In this document: positions 1 through 12,850 of the stretch, piece by piece
How the letters are laid out: each line of letters opens with the position of its first letter
Position numbering within the stretch: position 1 is the first letter of the stretch
Origin: Tetragonia tetragonoides
Taxonomy: Eukaryota; Streptophyta; Magnoliopsida; Caryophyllales; Aizoaceae
Length of the DNA: 64,000 nucleotides
Direction of reading: 5' to 3'
NCBI GenBank assembly: GCA_038025085.1
Contig: CM076147.1
Location: 27,567,001-27,631,000 of the forward strand
Notes under the pieces: model-generated
Told to the model about the DNA's origin: nothing
Database searches by the model: none
The model's input: the letters and a program-made list of their open reading frames with translations, nothing else
Translations under genes and position numbers: made by a program

Positions 1-1566
1 AAAATAGCCTAATAGTTCATACGTCGTAAACGTAATGTTCATTTAAAATAGCTAAATAGTTCATATGTTGTAAAGACAATGTTCATTTAAAATAGTCTAA
101 TAGTTCATACGTAGTAAACGCAATGTTCATTTAAAATAGCCTAATAGTTCATACGTCGTAAACGCAATGTTCATTTAAAATAGCCTAATAGTTCATATGT
201 GGTAAACGCAATGTTCATTTAAAATAGCCTAATAGTTCTTACGTCGTAAACGACAATGTTCATTTAAAATAGCCTAATAGTTTATACGTCGTAAACGCAA
301 TGTTCATTTAAAATAGTCTGATAGTTTAAACGTCATAAACGCAATGTTCATTAAGAATATCCTAATAATTCATATATCGTAAACGCAATGTTCATTAAAA
401 AAGCTTAATAGTTCATAAGTTGTAAACGCAATGTTCACTAAAAATAGCCTAATAGTTCATAAGTTGTAAAAGCAATATTCATTAAGAGTAGTCTAATAGT
501 TCATATGTCGTAAACGCAATGTTCATTTAAAATAGCCTAATAGTTCATACGTTGTAAACACAATGTTCATTTAAAATAGTCTAATAGTTCATATGTCGTA
601 AACGTAATGTTCATTTAAAATAGCCTAATAGTTCATACATCGTAAACACAATGTTCATTTAAAATAGTCTAATAGTTCATACGTCGTAAGCGCAATGTTC
701 ATTAAGAATAGGCTAATAGTTCATAATTTGTAAACAATATTCATAAAAAATAGTCTAATAGTTTATAAGTTGTAAACGCAATGTCCATAAAAAATAGTCT
801 AATAGTTCATAAGTTGTAAACGCAATGTTCACTAAAAATAGCCTAATAGTTCATAAGTTGTAAAAGCATTGTTCATTAAAAGTACTCTAATAGTTCATAT
901 GTCGTAAACGCAATGTTCATTTAAAATAGCCTAATAGTTTGTTCATTAAGAATAGGCTAATAGTTCATAATTTGTAAACAATATTCATAAAAAATAGTCT
1001 AATAGTTTATAAGTTGTAAACGCAATGTCCATAAAAAATAGTCTAATAGTTCATAAGTTATAAACGCAATGTTCACTAAAATAGCCTAATAGTTCATAAG
1101 TTGTAAAAGCATTGTTTATTAAAAGTAGTCTAATAGTTTATATGTCGTAAACGCAATGTTCATTTAAAATAGCCTAATAGTTCATACGTTGTAAACACAA
1201 TGTTAATTTAAAATAGTCTAATAGTTCATACGTCGTAAGCGCAATGTTCATTAAGAATAGGCTAATAGTTCATAATTTGTAAACACAATGTTCATATGTT
1301 CATAAAAAATACTCTACTAGCTCATAATGTACTGATGTAAGGTTCATTTAAAATAGTCTACTAGTTCATTAGCGATAAACGTAATGTTCATTATATATAG
1401 TCTAATTGTTCATAAGTGATAAACGTAAGGTTTATTATAAATAGTCTAATTGTTCATAAGCGATAAACGTGAGGTTTATATAAATAGTCTAATTGTTGAT
1501 AAGCGATAAATGTAATGTTCATTAAAAATAGTCTAATTGTTCATAAGCGATAATCGTAAGGTTCAT
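1..1566. repeat. Minisatellite, about 44 bp unit, with higher-order repeat
   Basis: About 35 head-to-tail copies of a unit of about 44 bp are visible. Each contains the words AATAGTTCATA, CGTAAACGCAATGTTCAT and TTAAAATAGCCT with a few substitutions. Units drift towards the right, where the core becomes CATAAGCGATAAACGTAAGG from about 1370, and the array fades out near 1566. Some units form longer blocks: the stretch starting TGTTCATTAAGAATAGGC recurs at 696, 940 and 1245. The array touches the left edge, so its true length is unknown. There is no coding frame and no spacer structure, so it is not a CRISPR array. Confidence 0.9.
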
Positions 1567-2060
1567 ACCTAAATAAATTTAGTGTTGATAAAGGGTAGCC
1601 GTAAATGATTCTAAAAACAAATTCTTCTATTTTTTTTTTTTTTTTTGAAAAGTCTAAATACATCTTGATAATGCATTGGAAAACGAAAAGATTAAAATAG
1701 TTGGGGTCAAACCTAAAAAAAAAGAAAAAAAAAGTCGGGGGCACGGAAAAAGCTTCAAAGCATACTGCTTTGCGGCTTTACAATTTTGCATTCAACGGTA
1801 ATTTATTTGAATTGGGCGGCCCGCTTTTTTGATCCTTCCATTCCTTACACTCACGGACTGGGCCTCAGTCCAGCCAAAATGGCTGGACGCAGGTCCAGCC
1901 AATAAGGATTGATTTTTTTATCCGCTAATTAAAAGAAATCCACGTACATCTCCACGTCATGATATTTATGCCTAACGGACTTTAAGATTTTCTTGCCCAA
2001 TATCATCTCGCTTTTTTCTTTTTATTTTTTCCTGGGACAAAAAAAATAAATAAAAATAAA
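1567..2060. other. Gene-free spacer
   Basis: This AT-rich stretch has poly-T near 1630 and A-rich runs near 1720 and 2040. The only structured site is a perfect 8-bp stem, GTCCAGCC/GGCTGGAC with loop AAAAT, at 1868-1888. Short open frames here are translated homopolymers. I see no gene. Confidence 0.6.
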
Positions 2061-2787
2061 GGAAAATTCGATGAAAATAATCGGCAAGTTTGAGCGGTCC
2101 GACAAAAATAATCCCAAGTTGCAACTTGTACAAAAATAATCCCAAGTTGTCAATTTCGTCACAAAAATGGTCCATTACCTAACACCGTCAAGTTCCGTTA
2201 CTCTTAGCGCTAACTAAACACACTCATTATTAATTATTAGATTATTAGTGTATATTAATCCTTAACAATAAAACAATTAAGATTAAACTTATTTTTGGAT
2301 TTCAAATGGTAAATGCCTCATACTCCTCTCTCTCTCCCTTCACAACTACTCGTTGACAGTGGCTCAAATTTGTCAAAAAGGATGAATGTAATTATTATTT
2401 TTGGGTAATCATCTTAGCTTAGCACCATTGATAACCGTAAAACATTTCATTCAAAGCTTTGGTGCTTTAACCCATATGATGCCCCTATTCCAATTGCCTT
2501 GTTTATGCGGCTGAGGTTCTGAGATTTTTCAAAGTGGCCTGGTAATTTCATTTCGATGCCTCACTATTTGTTGGTGGCTCATTGTTGATCTTTGCTCTTC
2601 GGCCCGGATTTACTAAGAGGAGAGAGAAAGTGGGGTTCGATGGTGTGCTGCTGTGGAGATTGGACAGCGGTGGAGTTGATGGTGGTGAATGTGGTGGTGG
2701 TGGTGAGGAGAGAGAGAGATGAGGGATCAGAATTTGATTTTAGTTTGTGTTCATGGGTATGTGATTATGAAAGAAATTAAATAAGTT

Positions 2788-2901
2788 TGAATAAATATTG
2801 TGCTGAATGGCTCAACCCAATTGGGAGCCCTGACGCTTATATTTATAGAGAATATTATGGATACAAAATTACAATTACAACTCTATATAATTATCCTATT
2901 A
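2788..2901 (-). repeat. Copia 3' LTR
   Basis: On the plus strand this 114-bp repeat starts TGAATAAATATTG and ends ATCCTATTA. It matches 16168-16281 with few differences. The internal side is preceded, on the element strand, by the purine-rich tract GAAGGGG (about 2905-2912), as expected for the 3' copy. A TG dinucleotide lies between this tract and the LTR start. Confidence 0.9.
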
Positions 2902-3783
2902 CACCCCTTCAAACTGTTCGGGTGGTCGGATGGACAGTTTGTCCTTCAAATACAGAAATTGTTGAGAAGACAGTCCTTTGGTAAAAATATCCGCAAGTTG
3001 AAACTTCGTGGGAACATACTTGACAGCCAATGAACCTTTCGTGACATGTTCACGCACAAAGTGATAATCCACATCGATATGCATACTGCGATCATGGAGG
3101 ACTGGATTCTTGGACATATAGGTAGCACTAACATTGTCACAGAAGACAGTGGTGGGTTGACGGATGAATAACCCACTCTCCGCAAGAATGTGACGAATGA
3201 ACATAGTTTCTGCAACAGTGTAGGCTACTGCCCTTTATTCCGCTTCTGTAGATGACTTAGAGACTGTGTGTTGCTTTTTACTGCGCCAGGATACTAAATT
3301 TGAGCCAAGGAAGACGGCATAGCCAGAGGTAGACCGTCTGCTATCAGGGCATCCCGCCCAATCAGCGTCGGCATAGGCCACAACAATAGTGGGTTATGTC
3401 TTAGCTTGCAAATGAAGACCATGATCTGTTGTACCTGCCATATAACAACAAATGCGCTTGGCCGCATGTAAGTGAGTAGTACGAGGAGCATGCATAAACT
3501 GAGAAACCATATTGACAGCATAAGCAATATCAGGTCTAGTTATTGTCAAATATTGTAAAGCCCCAACCATACTCCGATTCTTAGTGGCATCAACAAGCAA
3601 GTCACCGTCAGATAGTGATAATGTGGTTCGAGAAACAACCGGGGTACGAACTGACTTAACGGTGTGAAGGTGAAAATTTTGAAGTAAGTCTGTTACATAT
3701 TTGTGCTGGGAGAGAAACAGACCCGGACTTGTTCGTACCGCCTGTACCCCAAGAAAATAGTGCAAATCACCCAAATCTTTCAT
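2899..3783 (-). pseudogene. Copia RT C-terminus and RNase H (degraded)
   Basis: The segment 3394-3783 reads as the end of a Copia reverse transcriptase (MKDLGDLHYFLGVQ, then SMVGALQYLTITRPDIAYAV). The stretch 2899-3400 gives RNase H pieces in changing frames: [14 protein letters not shown], STEAEYRAVA-like, then FCDNVSA and VKYVPTKFQLADIFTKGL. The last is the classic Copia RNase H end just before the 3' LTR. At least two frame changes or stops lie between the pieces (near 3395 and 3210-3300). It directly follows the main pol frame after a frameshift near 3790. It is non-functional. Confidence 0.88.
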
Positions 3784-6530
3784 AGCAAACTGAGAACTAA
3801 GCCTATCAATAAGGGAAGACAGAAGTTGGGTGAATTACTAGTTAGAATGATATCATCGACATACAGCAATAGGAGGACAATAAAAGAGCCAGCACGAAAA
3901 ATAAACATAGATGTGTCACACTTGCTGCATGTGAAACCCAACTGTACTAGGAAGGTACTAAAGCGATGATACCATGCCTGGGATGCTTGTTTAAGACCAT
4001 AGATTGAACGTTTGAGACGACATACATGGTTTGGGTACTGAGGATAAACAAAACCGGGAGGTTGAGACATGTAAACCTCCTCATTCAAGTACCCATGCAA
4101 AAAGGCGTTTTTAACATCTAGTTGACGGATAGTCCACCTATAAGACACAACTATGGACAAAACTAGACGAACAGTTGTGGGTTTGACAACGGGACTAAAC
4201 GTCTCATCAAAATCTATGCCAGCAAGCTGGTGAATCCCTCTCGCAACCAGACGGGCTTTAGGCCGCTCAATAGTGCCATCCGACCTGTGTTTAGTTTTAT
4301 AAACCCACTTACACGTAACCACATTCATATTATCATTGTATGGTACTAACTCCCATGTATGATTGTGAATTAGAGCATTAAATTCATCGGCCATGGCTTG
4401 ACGCCATTTAGGATATTTATTCGCAACTGTGAAACTCATTGGGTCTACTACTTTGGTCTCCTCCGTGTTGAGAGAGAAAAGTTTCCTTGGTTTAACAACC
4501 CCTATCTTGCCTCGGGTTATCATGGAGTGAGCATTGGTCTTAACAATAAGAGGACCCGAGGACACTGGAGGAGACATGGGGGGCACAGGAGTAGGGGCCG
4601 ACAATGTGGAGACGGGAAGAGACACGACACTAGGCGGGGGAGAAGAGGGCATGACATGGCTGCTGACAGCAGGAGTGACGGGTGTACGGGTGGACTCGAC
4701 GGACGCTATCTCATTAGGAGACGATGAAGGAGCCTCACTCGGAGGCGAGGCTCCATGCGGAGACACCTCATGACGTTGGGAAGAGTGAGGTGTAAGAGAC
4801 ACCTCAGGCACGAGAGGGGTGAGCGAGTGCTCAGCTACGGGAGACGCGAGTGAACTGCTCGGAGGTGATGAGCTAGACGACGCGACAGTAGGTGTGAGAA
4901 CCCACGGAGCTAGGAGCAGGGGCGAACATGGATCATTGGGATCCGGAGGTTGAAGTGTTTGGAAGGGAAAGATGGACTCATGAAACTGAACATGTCTGCT
5001 AATATACACTCGCCTCGTGAGTGGATTGAGACATCGATACCCTTTATAGTGAGGAGCATACCCAAGAAAAACACAACTAACCGAGCGAGGAGCTAACTTG
5101 TGAGGTGGCTTCACAGTAAAATGAGGGAAGCATTGACAACCAAACGCTTTCAGATATTTATAGTTGGGCCGTTTTTTAAACAATTTCTCAAACGGAGAAA
5201 CACCCCCTAAGATAGGTGTGGGTAGACGATTGATGACAAACACCGAGGTGTAAGCCGCGTCAACCCAATATTTGCCTGGCATGGACGCTTCAACTAACAT
5301 GGTTCGAGTCATTTCAATGACGTGACGATGTTTGCGTTCAGCGACACCATTTTGTTCAGGCGTTTCAAGGCAAGATTTACGAAATAAAATGCCACAATCA
5401 AGAAAATGTTGGAAAAGAGGGCTATTGTCATATTCTCGGCCACCATCACTTTGAAATATTTTTATTTTGCAATTAAAGAGATTTTCGACTAACTTTTGAA
5501 AATTGCAAAAATACATGAACACCTCAGATTTTAGTTTCATCGGATAAATCCAAGAAAAACGCGAAAAATCATCCACAAAAATAACATAATACTGAAAACC
5601 CAAATTTGATAATATTGGGGACGTCCATACATCGGAATGAATAAGTTGCAAAGGACCATCAAATAAATGCTCGACACTATCAAAGGGCAATTTAGTAGAC
5701 TTGCCAAGTTTACAGGACACACAATCTAAAAGACAACGATTAGGAAGGCTAATATCCTTATTACGACGTAAAGTATCTAAAACACTAGATCCTGCATGAC
5801 CCAGGCGCCTATGCCAAAGATTGGTGGACTCCTGAATGGTGAGGAATGCTGAGGGTGACGCACAATCGACCGGGACACAAACTGGATAGACATCATTTTC
5901 ACTGGACGCCCGAAGAAGAACCGCCCCCGTTTTCTTGTCCTTGACACATAAAGAAGAAGAGTAAAAAATGGTGGAACAATGATTATCCCGACAAAGTCTC
6001 TTCACATAGATAAGATTATGCTTAAGACTTGGAACATGATAGACCGACTTGAGGGACAACGGTTGCGGTTTGGTTTTTAGAGTTATACAGCCAACTTGAG
6101 TTATGGGAATTTTTGTACCATTAGCAACACTAATATGAAGGGGACCAGTGTAAAGAGATTTAGAAGACATCATACCGTCGTTTGGCGTCATGTGAGCGGA
6201 GGCTACCGTATCTGGGTACCAAAGGGCTTCATTCGCTTCGCCAGTAGCAAGAGTAGCAAAGGAAGGAGCCGAAGGAACCGCAGAATTCCCATTACCCCTG
6301 AAAGGACATTGAGAGGCAGGATGACCAGTATAATAGCAAATTAAACAACGAAGCTGATTTGGGGGAGACCCCAAAATACCATCATTAGGGACATTGCCTG
6401 CATGAGAGACACGGTTAGGAGTATGGGGCAAAGTACAAATATAAGACAGTAAAGAAACCGAATCACAAGATGTTGTCAAACCGTGGTTTAAGTTGGCCGG
6501 AGAGGATTGCCCCGCATTCTGATTACCACG
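3780..6530 (-). pseudogene. Copia pol: zinc knuckle, protease, integrase and most of RT
   Basis: This frame of about 900 codons is open from the Gypsy insertion point. In order I see a CCHC zinc knuckle (CLICYYTGHPASQC); a protease with DTV where DTG or DSG is expected, so the active-site glycine is lost; an integrase HHCC region (LWHRRLGHAG to CVSCKLGK); and an integrase core with SDGGREY and QNGVAERKH. A proline- and serine-rich linker follows, then RT (KWVYKTKHRSDGTIER, RQLDVKNAFLHGYL, LLYVDDIIL). The YVDD box marks the RT catalytic site. The frame breaks soon after it. The start is set by the interruption, not by an ATG: the natural upstream sequence lies at 14738-16020. Confidence 0.92.
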
Positions 6531-8888
6531 TGTGATACCCCAATATTTTCTATAATTATAATATCGATTTATAATTCATTTATAAATAGTTTCGGAGATT
6601 TAAATCGTATATTTATTTAACGATTCGATCTACTAAAATTAAGCGATAATAATATTAATTATTATTATGGGAATTTCGGGATTTATAATTATCAAATTGA
6701 GGGATTTAGTTAAAATGGTTTTGTATATGAATAAGGCTTATTCATATTGTTTTAACTGGTTTTAATTAGTATTTTATTAGTCTAATTATTTTTAATTAGC
6801 AATTAAATCAGAAAATAATCCTAATTCTAGTAGGGTTTGACTTTCTTTGACGAAACACCTATTTAAGCTAAGAGATGGGCCAGTTGATCAGTTGCGAAAA
6901 CTGAGCCAAAAACCCCAATTTTCTCTCTCTCCTCCCTCACGGTTTCTCTCTCTCTTTTCTCTCTCTCCACCGCACACCTTCTCTCTCCCCCTCCCCCTGC
7001 TGTCACCGGCCACCAGGCCAGCCACCGGCCTCCTCTTCCCGCCGGTAATCCCCCTCCCTCTCTCTCTTTCTCTCTCTTTCTTTCTCTCTCTTTCATGCTC
7101 TGTTTTCCCCTCTCCCCTGTTTTGCTGAGCCGCGACTGTCGCGCTGCCGCCGCGCCACCAGGCCGCGCCTGGGTTGTCACCGGCGAGTGGCCGACGCGAC
7201 TAGGGCCTGCCCGTTGCTCCTCCCTCTCTCTCTCGCAATTCCTCTCTCTCTCTCTCGCGATCTCTCGCGCTCTCTCTCTCCTCCGTCGCCGGTGCTCCGG
7301 CAAGCCACCGTCGACCATGGTGGTCGGTGGGTGGTGGTATTGGTGATGGGCTAGGTCGTGGGTCCCCATTCTTGGTGTATCACGGCCTAGACTCGAAAAA
7401 ACGATTAGGGTTTTGTTTAATAATTTCGTTTTAATTAATTTCGTATTTTCAGCATTTTTCAATAATTGTTTTTATTTTTCTGTACTCGTTCTGAGTCCGA
7501 ATCTGGATTTTCAAAAGCCTAGATTGGTTGGAATTAATCAAGGAATTTAATAAAAAATATTAGTTTCCAGTTTCAGTACTGTTTGGATTTTCGTATTTAT
7601 TAATTATGTCTTGGTAATTATTTTTAATTAGGACCAATCGGACAAGCGTGATCGGGTTATGATTAGCCAAGTTACCTACTGCTTAGTGAGTATTTGTTAG
7701 GTAAGCGATTGTGCCTACCTCTTTCCAAAGCCCCATCAAAACTATTTTGATGTGTTATGTGCTAATTGATTATTATTGTGAATTTAATATGCGAAGCATG
7801 ATTAAATTATATCGTCGTTAATTATGAGAATTTGAAATATATTCTTCACTGTAAATATGCTTTATATTGAGTATGATAAGTTTATAAAGTTTCGTTAATT
7901 AATTAGTTCATATGCTAATTAATGTTTAATTATGGCGATGCTGAATTTCTAATAGTATTATGATATAATAATATGTGCTATTTGGAATGCGATATTATTG
8001 AGAGCTAATGAGCACCTACTATTATATTGGATGGTTTATTTGTGAAAGTGTAATTTTTCGATATCATGATTTACTGCCGAAGTGCTGCCGAAATTTCGTT
8101 AAAGACATATATGAAGCATGATTATTGTTAATATGCATTTATGTCGTAATCGTCGTTATTATTATTCATTATCATGAGCATGAAATGAAGTAGTATGTCG
8201 TGGTCTCGTTGTACCACTAGATCAATCAATGCAAGTATGTAAATTGAATTAAATGAGAATAAGACTCCTAATGAATCCCTAGGAGTAGCCGAGCTATCGA
8301 GACTTATCTAATTGATGTAGTCTAGGGATTCGTGATTCCCAAGTTACTTTTATGGACACCTCGCAGTGTGTTCGGGACGGATCATTCCCCATTGTTTATT
8401 TCTCTACATATCGATTATTATGTTAGAGGTAGTGTGAGTATACACTAGCGTAAGTCCATGGCATGTCTATATCTATCTACGAACAGTATGGGTAATCGTT
8501 GTTCTATTCGCTCTCTTATCTCTCTAATCAAGATGGTTTATCTATTTGTGTTCGAATGATCACTAAAGCAAGAATTGCATGTAATTGAATATCGAGTATG
8601 CGTGTGCTTGATTGTATGACTACTTGTGCATGCAAATGAATTTCAATGATTCTTCTAAAACCCAGTTAAGGTTTGCGAAAGTGTTTTTACTGGGTATGGA
8701 CGATGTTTATTCAGTTTATTTGATTTTTGTTTTCTTCTCTTTTTCTTCTGTACATTGTTTCCGTCACGGAAACCAAAGTGCAAGTGTAGCTGAGTGAGGA
8801 AGGTTTGCTAGAAGGTTGAATGTGGGCTGTTTGTTTAGAACTATGGATTTATTGGTTACCTTGGATTATTTGGGATTTTGGTTTGTGA
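6531..8888 (+). repeat. Tekay copy 1, truncated 5' LTR
   Basis: This sequence aligns over its whole length with 12049-14482, beginning TGTGATACCCCAATATTTTC. It stops at GGTTTGTG, where the 3' LTR continues with CCCTTGAAGGC. The missing 250 bp would hold the LTR end and the primer-binding site. CT-rich tracts around 6915-7290 lie in the part that probably becomes the transcript leader. Short open frames in this LTR are translated CT/GA repeats. Confidence 0.9.
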
Positions 8889-9867
8889 CATTCTAGGTGT
8901 GACATTCTACCCTCCTTGAAAAGGGTTTCTTCCCGAAACTCGAATGGAATTAGTACCTTCAAGAAAGAGTTCTGGGTACTTCTCGCGCATCATGGATTCA
9001 GCTTCCCATGTTGCCTTTTCTTGACCATGACGGGACCAAATAACTTTCACAATCGGAATAGTCTTTGTGCGAGTCGAGCGCTCTTTGCGGTCGGTGATCT
9101 CGATCGGACGTTCTTCATATGTCAAACTCTCGACAAGTTCGATCGTTTCCGGTTGAACGACATGAGTTGGATCATGTACGTATCGCTTCAGTTGAGAGAC
9201 GTGAAAGACATTGTGGACTTTCTCAAGTTCCACAGGTAAAGCTAGACGATAAGCAACTTCACCAAACCTCTCTAGGATCTCGTAAGGTCCAATGTAACGA
9301 GGACTTAACTTCCCCTTACGACCAAAACGCATAACACCCTTGTTAGGAGATACTCGCAAAAACACCTTGCTTCCCACCTCAAATTCATCAGGTCTACGAC
9401 CTCTATCTGCATATGATTTCTGGCGATCTTGTGCACTTCGCATCTTCGTCTGAATCACCTTCACAATGTCGACAGTCTGCTGGATCATATCAGGACCCAA
9501 AACTGCAGTCTCGCTAATGTCGTTCCAACATACAGGCGATCTACACTTCCTACCATACAAGGCTTCATATGGCGCTCGATCAATGCTTGAATAATAGCTA
9601 TTGTTGTAAGAAAATTCGATCAACGGAATGTGTTTATCCCACGAACCTTGGTATTCGAGGGCACACGCTCGAAGCATATCCTCTAGAGTCTGGATTGTCC
9701 TTTCCATCTGGCCATCTATTGCAGGATGAAAAGCGGTACTAAACTTCAATTTGCTTCCGAAAGCTTTTTGTAATTTCTGCCGGAAGTTAAAGAGAAATCT
9801 CGAGTCTCTATCAGAAACAATATCTTGAGGTACACCATGAAGTCTCATGACCTCCTTGAGGTACACC
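8889..9867 (-). pseudogene. Inverted Tekay integrase C-half plus chromodomain
   Basis: On the minus strand, 8907-9850 is an open frame of about 320 codons. It starts inside the integrase core (MRLHGVPQDIVSDRDSRF, TIQTLEDMLRACALEYQGS) and runs through the integrase C-terminus (VHNVFHVSQLKRYV). It ends in a chromodomain (TYEERPIEITDRKERS, VIWSRHGQEKATWEAES). It duplicates in reverse the part present on the plus strand at 10860-11811 of the same element. The right end joins an inverted LTR tip at 9868, and the left joins the truncated 5' LTR at 8888/8889. RT, RNase H and the integrase N-terminus are absent, so it cannot work alone. Confidence 0.88.
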
Positions 9868-9927
9868 ACTATTTATAAATGAATTATAAATCGATATTAT
9901 AATTATAGAAAATATTGGGGTATCACA
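9868..9927 (-). repeat. Inverted 60-bp LTR tip
   Basis: Reading leftward from 9927, the minus strand gives TGTGATACCCCAATATTTTC and continues to ATTTATAAATAGT. These are the first 60 bases of the family's LTR. On the left it abuts the inverted integrase block, and on the right the plus-strand RNase H. It marks a rearrangement breakpoint. Confidence 0.9.
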
Positions 9928-11811
9928 CTTACGCCTCACGACAACTGAAGAAGCATGAAGACAACTATCCTACGCACGATCTAGAACTTGCTGCTGTCGT
10001 ATTTGCATTGAAGATTTGGCAACATTACCTATATGGTTCCGCAGTCAAGATGTTTACTAATCACAAGAGTCTCAAGTATATCTTTACGCAGAAAGAGTTG
10101 AACATGCACCAAAGGAGATGGCTAGAACTTCTGACGGAGTACGACATTGATATCCAGTACCATGAGGGTAAAGCGAACATAGTCGCTGATGCTTTGAGTA
10201 GGAAGACTCGACATTCGTTAAACACTGCTTTAGTACTTCCTAAGGAGATCATACGTGACTTGCAAAGTCTCGAGATGGAAATTGTGTTTCAAGGTGACGT
10301 TCAATGTACCTTAGCACATATGACTGTTCGACCAACACTGCTTGAAGAGATCAAAGATAAACAAAGTGGTGATGAGGATCTTCAGCGGATTCTAAACCAC
10401 AAAGACGAGGGTAGGTCCGAGGACTTCACTTTGGGCCAAGATGGAATTATGAGATTTCGAGAACGTGTTTGCGTACCCAATGACCCAGATATCAAAAGTT
10501 AGATTCTGGGTGAAGCTCATAATACACCGTATTCTGTACATCCTGGTGGAGATAAGCTTTACAAAGATCTTCGCCAGGTGTTCTGGTGGAAAGGCATGAA
10601 ACAAGATGTCGCTGAGTTCGTAGCGAAGTGTTTGACATGTCAGAAAGTCAAGATCGAGCACAAGAGACCGGGTGGAATGGTACAATCACTGGAAGTTCCT
10701 ACTTGGAAATGGAATTCGATTTCTATGGATTTTGTCATGGGTTTACCTTTGACACAAAAGAAGAAGAACGCCATTTAGGTGGTTGTAGATCGTTTGATGA
10801 AGGTCGCAAGATTCATTCCTATGCACGACACGTGGGAAATGGAGAAACTGGCTGACGCGTACGTCAAGAAAGTCATGAGACTTCATGGTGTACCTGAAGA
10901 TATTGTTTCTGATAGAGACTCGAGATTTCTCTCTAACTTCTGGCAGAAATTACAAGAAGCTTTCGGAAGCAAATTGAAGTTTAGTACCGCTTTTCATCCT
11001 GCAACAGATGGCCAGACGGAAAGGACAATCCAAACTCTAGAGGATATTCTTCGAGCGTGTGCCCTCGAATACCAAGGTTCGTGGGATAAACACATTCCGT
11101 TGATCGAGTTTTCTTACAACAATAGCTATCATTCAAGCATTGATCGAGCGCCATATGAAGCCTTGTATGGTAGGAAGTGTAGATCGTCTGTATGTTGGAA
11201 CGACATTAGCGAGACTGCAGTTTTGGGTCCTCATATGATCCAGCAGACTGTCTACATTGTGAAGGTGATTCAGACGAAGATGCGAAGTGCACAAGATCGC
11301 CAGAAATCATATGCAGATAGAAATCGTCGACCTGAAGAATTTGAGGTGGGAAGCAAGATACTTTTGCGAGTATCTCCTACCAAGGGCGTTATGCGTTTTG
11401 GTCTTAAGGGAAAATTGAGTCCTTGTTACATTGGACCTTACGAGATCCTAGAGAGGATTGGTGAAGTTGCTTATCGTCTAGCTTTACCTGTGGAACTTGA
11501 GAAAGTCCACAATGTCTTTCACGTCTCTCAACTGAAGCGATACGTACATGATCCAACTCATGTCGTTCAACATGAAACGATCGAACTTGATGAGAGTTTG
11601 ACGTAAGAGAACGTCCAAACAAGATCACTGACCGCAAAGAGCGCTCGACTCGTACGAAGACCGTTCCGATTGTGAAAGTTATTTGGTCCCGTCATGGTCA
11701 AGAAGAGGCAACATGGGAATCTGAATCCATGATGCGCGAGAAGTACCCAGAACTCTTTCTCGAGAGTACTAATTCCATTCGAGTTTCGGGACGAAACCCT
11801 TTTTAAGGAGG
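9928..11811 (+). pseudogene. Tekay RNase H, integrase and chromodomain (three disablements)
   Basis: The plus strand encodes RNase H ([35 protein letters not shown]). Then come the integrase zinc finger (CLTCQKVK near 10635), the catalytic core (SMDFVMGLP, SDRDSRF, TDGQTERTIQTLED) and the C-terminus. A chromodomain follows after about 11580. The frame is broken by TAG at 10500-10502, TAG at 10776-10778, and a one-base loss near 11605 that shifts the chromodomain. The homologous copy at 24425-26431 lacks these breaks. The left end is a breakpoint, so RT is missing. Confidence 0.9.
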
Positions 11812-12048
11812 GTAGAATGTCACACCTAGTAATTTCGTGTTTTGTTTACCGCTTTGCACGAGTTGCATGTTCTAGCATTGCATGTTGCACTGCCAATCGA
11901 CCTAGATCACAACCGTAGTACACGCATTGCATTGTCGTTATCCTAAAATCGATTTATACCTTCGTATGGGTAAACTCGTTTTGTCGTTGAGAAGTGATTA
12001 CTTCATGTTTCAAGTTTCGGGACGAAACTTCTTTTAAGGAGGGTAGAA
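11781..12048 (+). other. Duplicated polypurine-tract segment before the 3' LTR
   Basis: A module of about 40 bp with AGTTTCGGGACGAAAC followed by TTTTAAGGAGGGTAGAATGT occurs at 11781-11820 and again at 12013-12051. Only the second directly abuts the LTR and so should be the working polypurine tract for plus-strand priming. The 190 bp between are non-coding. The same doubling is present in Tekay copy 2 at 24411-24449 and 24182-24222, so it is a family trait. Confidence 0.75.
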
Positions 12049-12755
12049 TGTGATACCCCAATATTTTCTATAATTATAATATCGATTTATAATTCATTTA
12101 TAAATAGTTTCGGAGATTTAAATCGTATATTTATTTAACAATTCGATTTACTCAAATTAAGCCATAATAATATTAATTATTATTATGGAAATTTTGGGAT
12201 TTATAATTATCAAATTGAGGGATTTAGTTAAAATGGTTTTGTATATGAATAAGGCTTATTCATATTGTTTTAATTGGTTTTAATTTTAGCATTTAATTAG
12301 TTTTATTTATTTTTAATTAGCAATTAAATCAGAAAATAATCCTAATTCTAGTAGGGTGTGACTTTCTTTGACCAAACACCTATTTAAGCTAAGAGATGGG
12401 CCAGTTGATCAGTTGCAAAAACTGAGCCAAAAATCCCAATTTTCTCTCTCTCCTCCCTCACGGTTTCTCTCTCTCTTTTCTCTCTCTCTCCACCGCACAC
12501 CTTCTCTCTCTCCCTCCCCCTGCTGTCGCCGGCCACCAGGCCAGCCACCGGCCTCCTCTTCCCGCCGGTAATCCCCCTCCCTCTCTCTCTTTCCCTCTCT
12601 TTCTTTCTCTCTCTTTCATGCTCTGTTTTTTCCCCTCCCCTGTTTTGCTAAGCCGCGACTGTCGTGCCGCCGCCGCGCCACCAGGCCGCGCCTAGGTGGT
12701 CGCCGGCGAGTGGCCGACGCGACTGGGCCCTGACCGTCGCTCCTCCCCCTCTCAG

Positions 12756-12850
<95 letters not shown>

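Noticed and set aside
1..1566. Regular 44-bp repeats as a possible CRISPR array
   Set aside because: Units are contiguous with no unique spacers, variants drift gradually, and the window is plant nuclear DNA.
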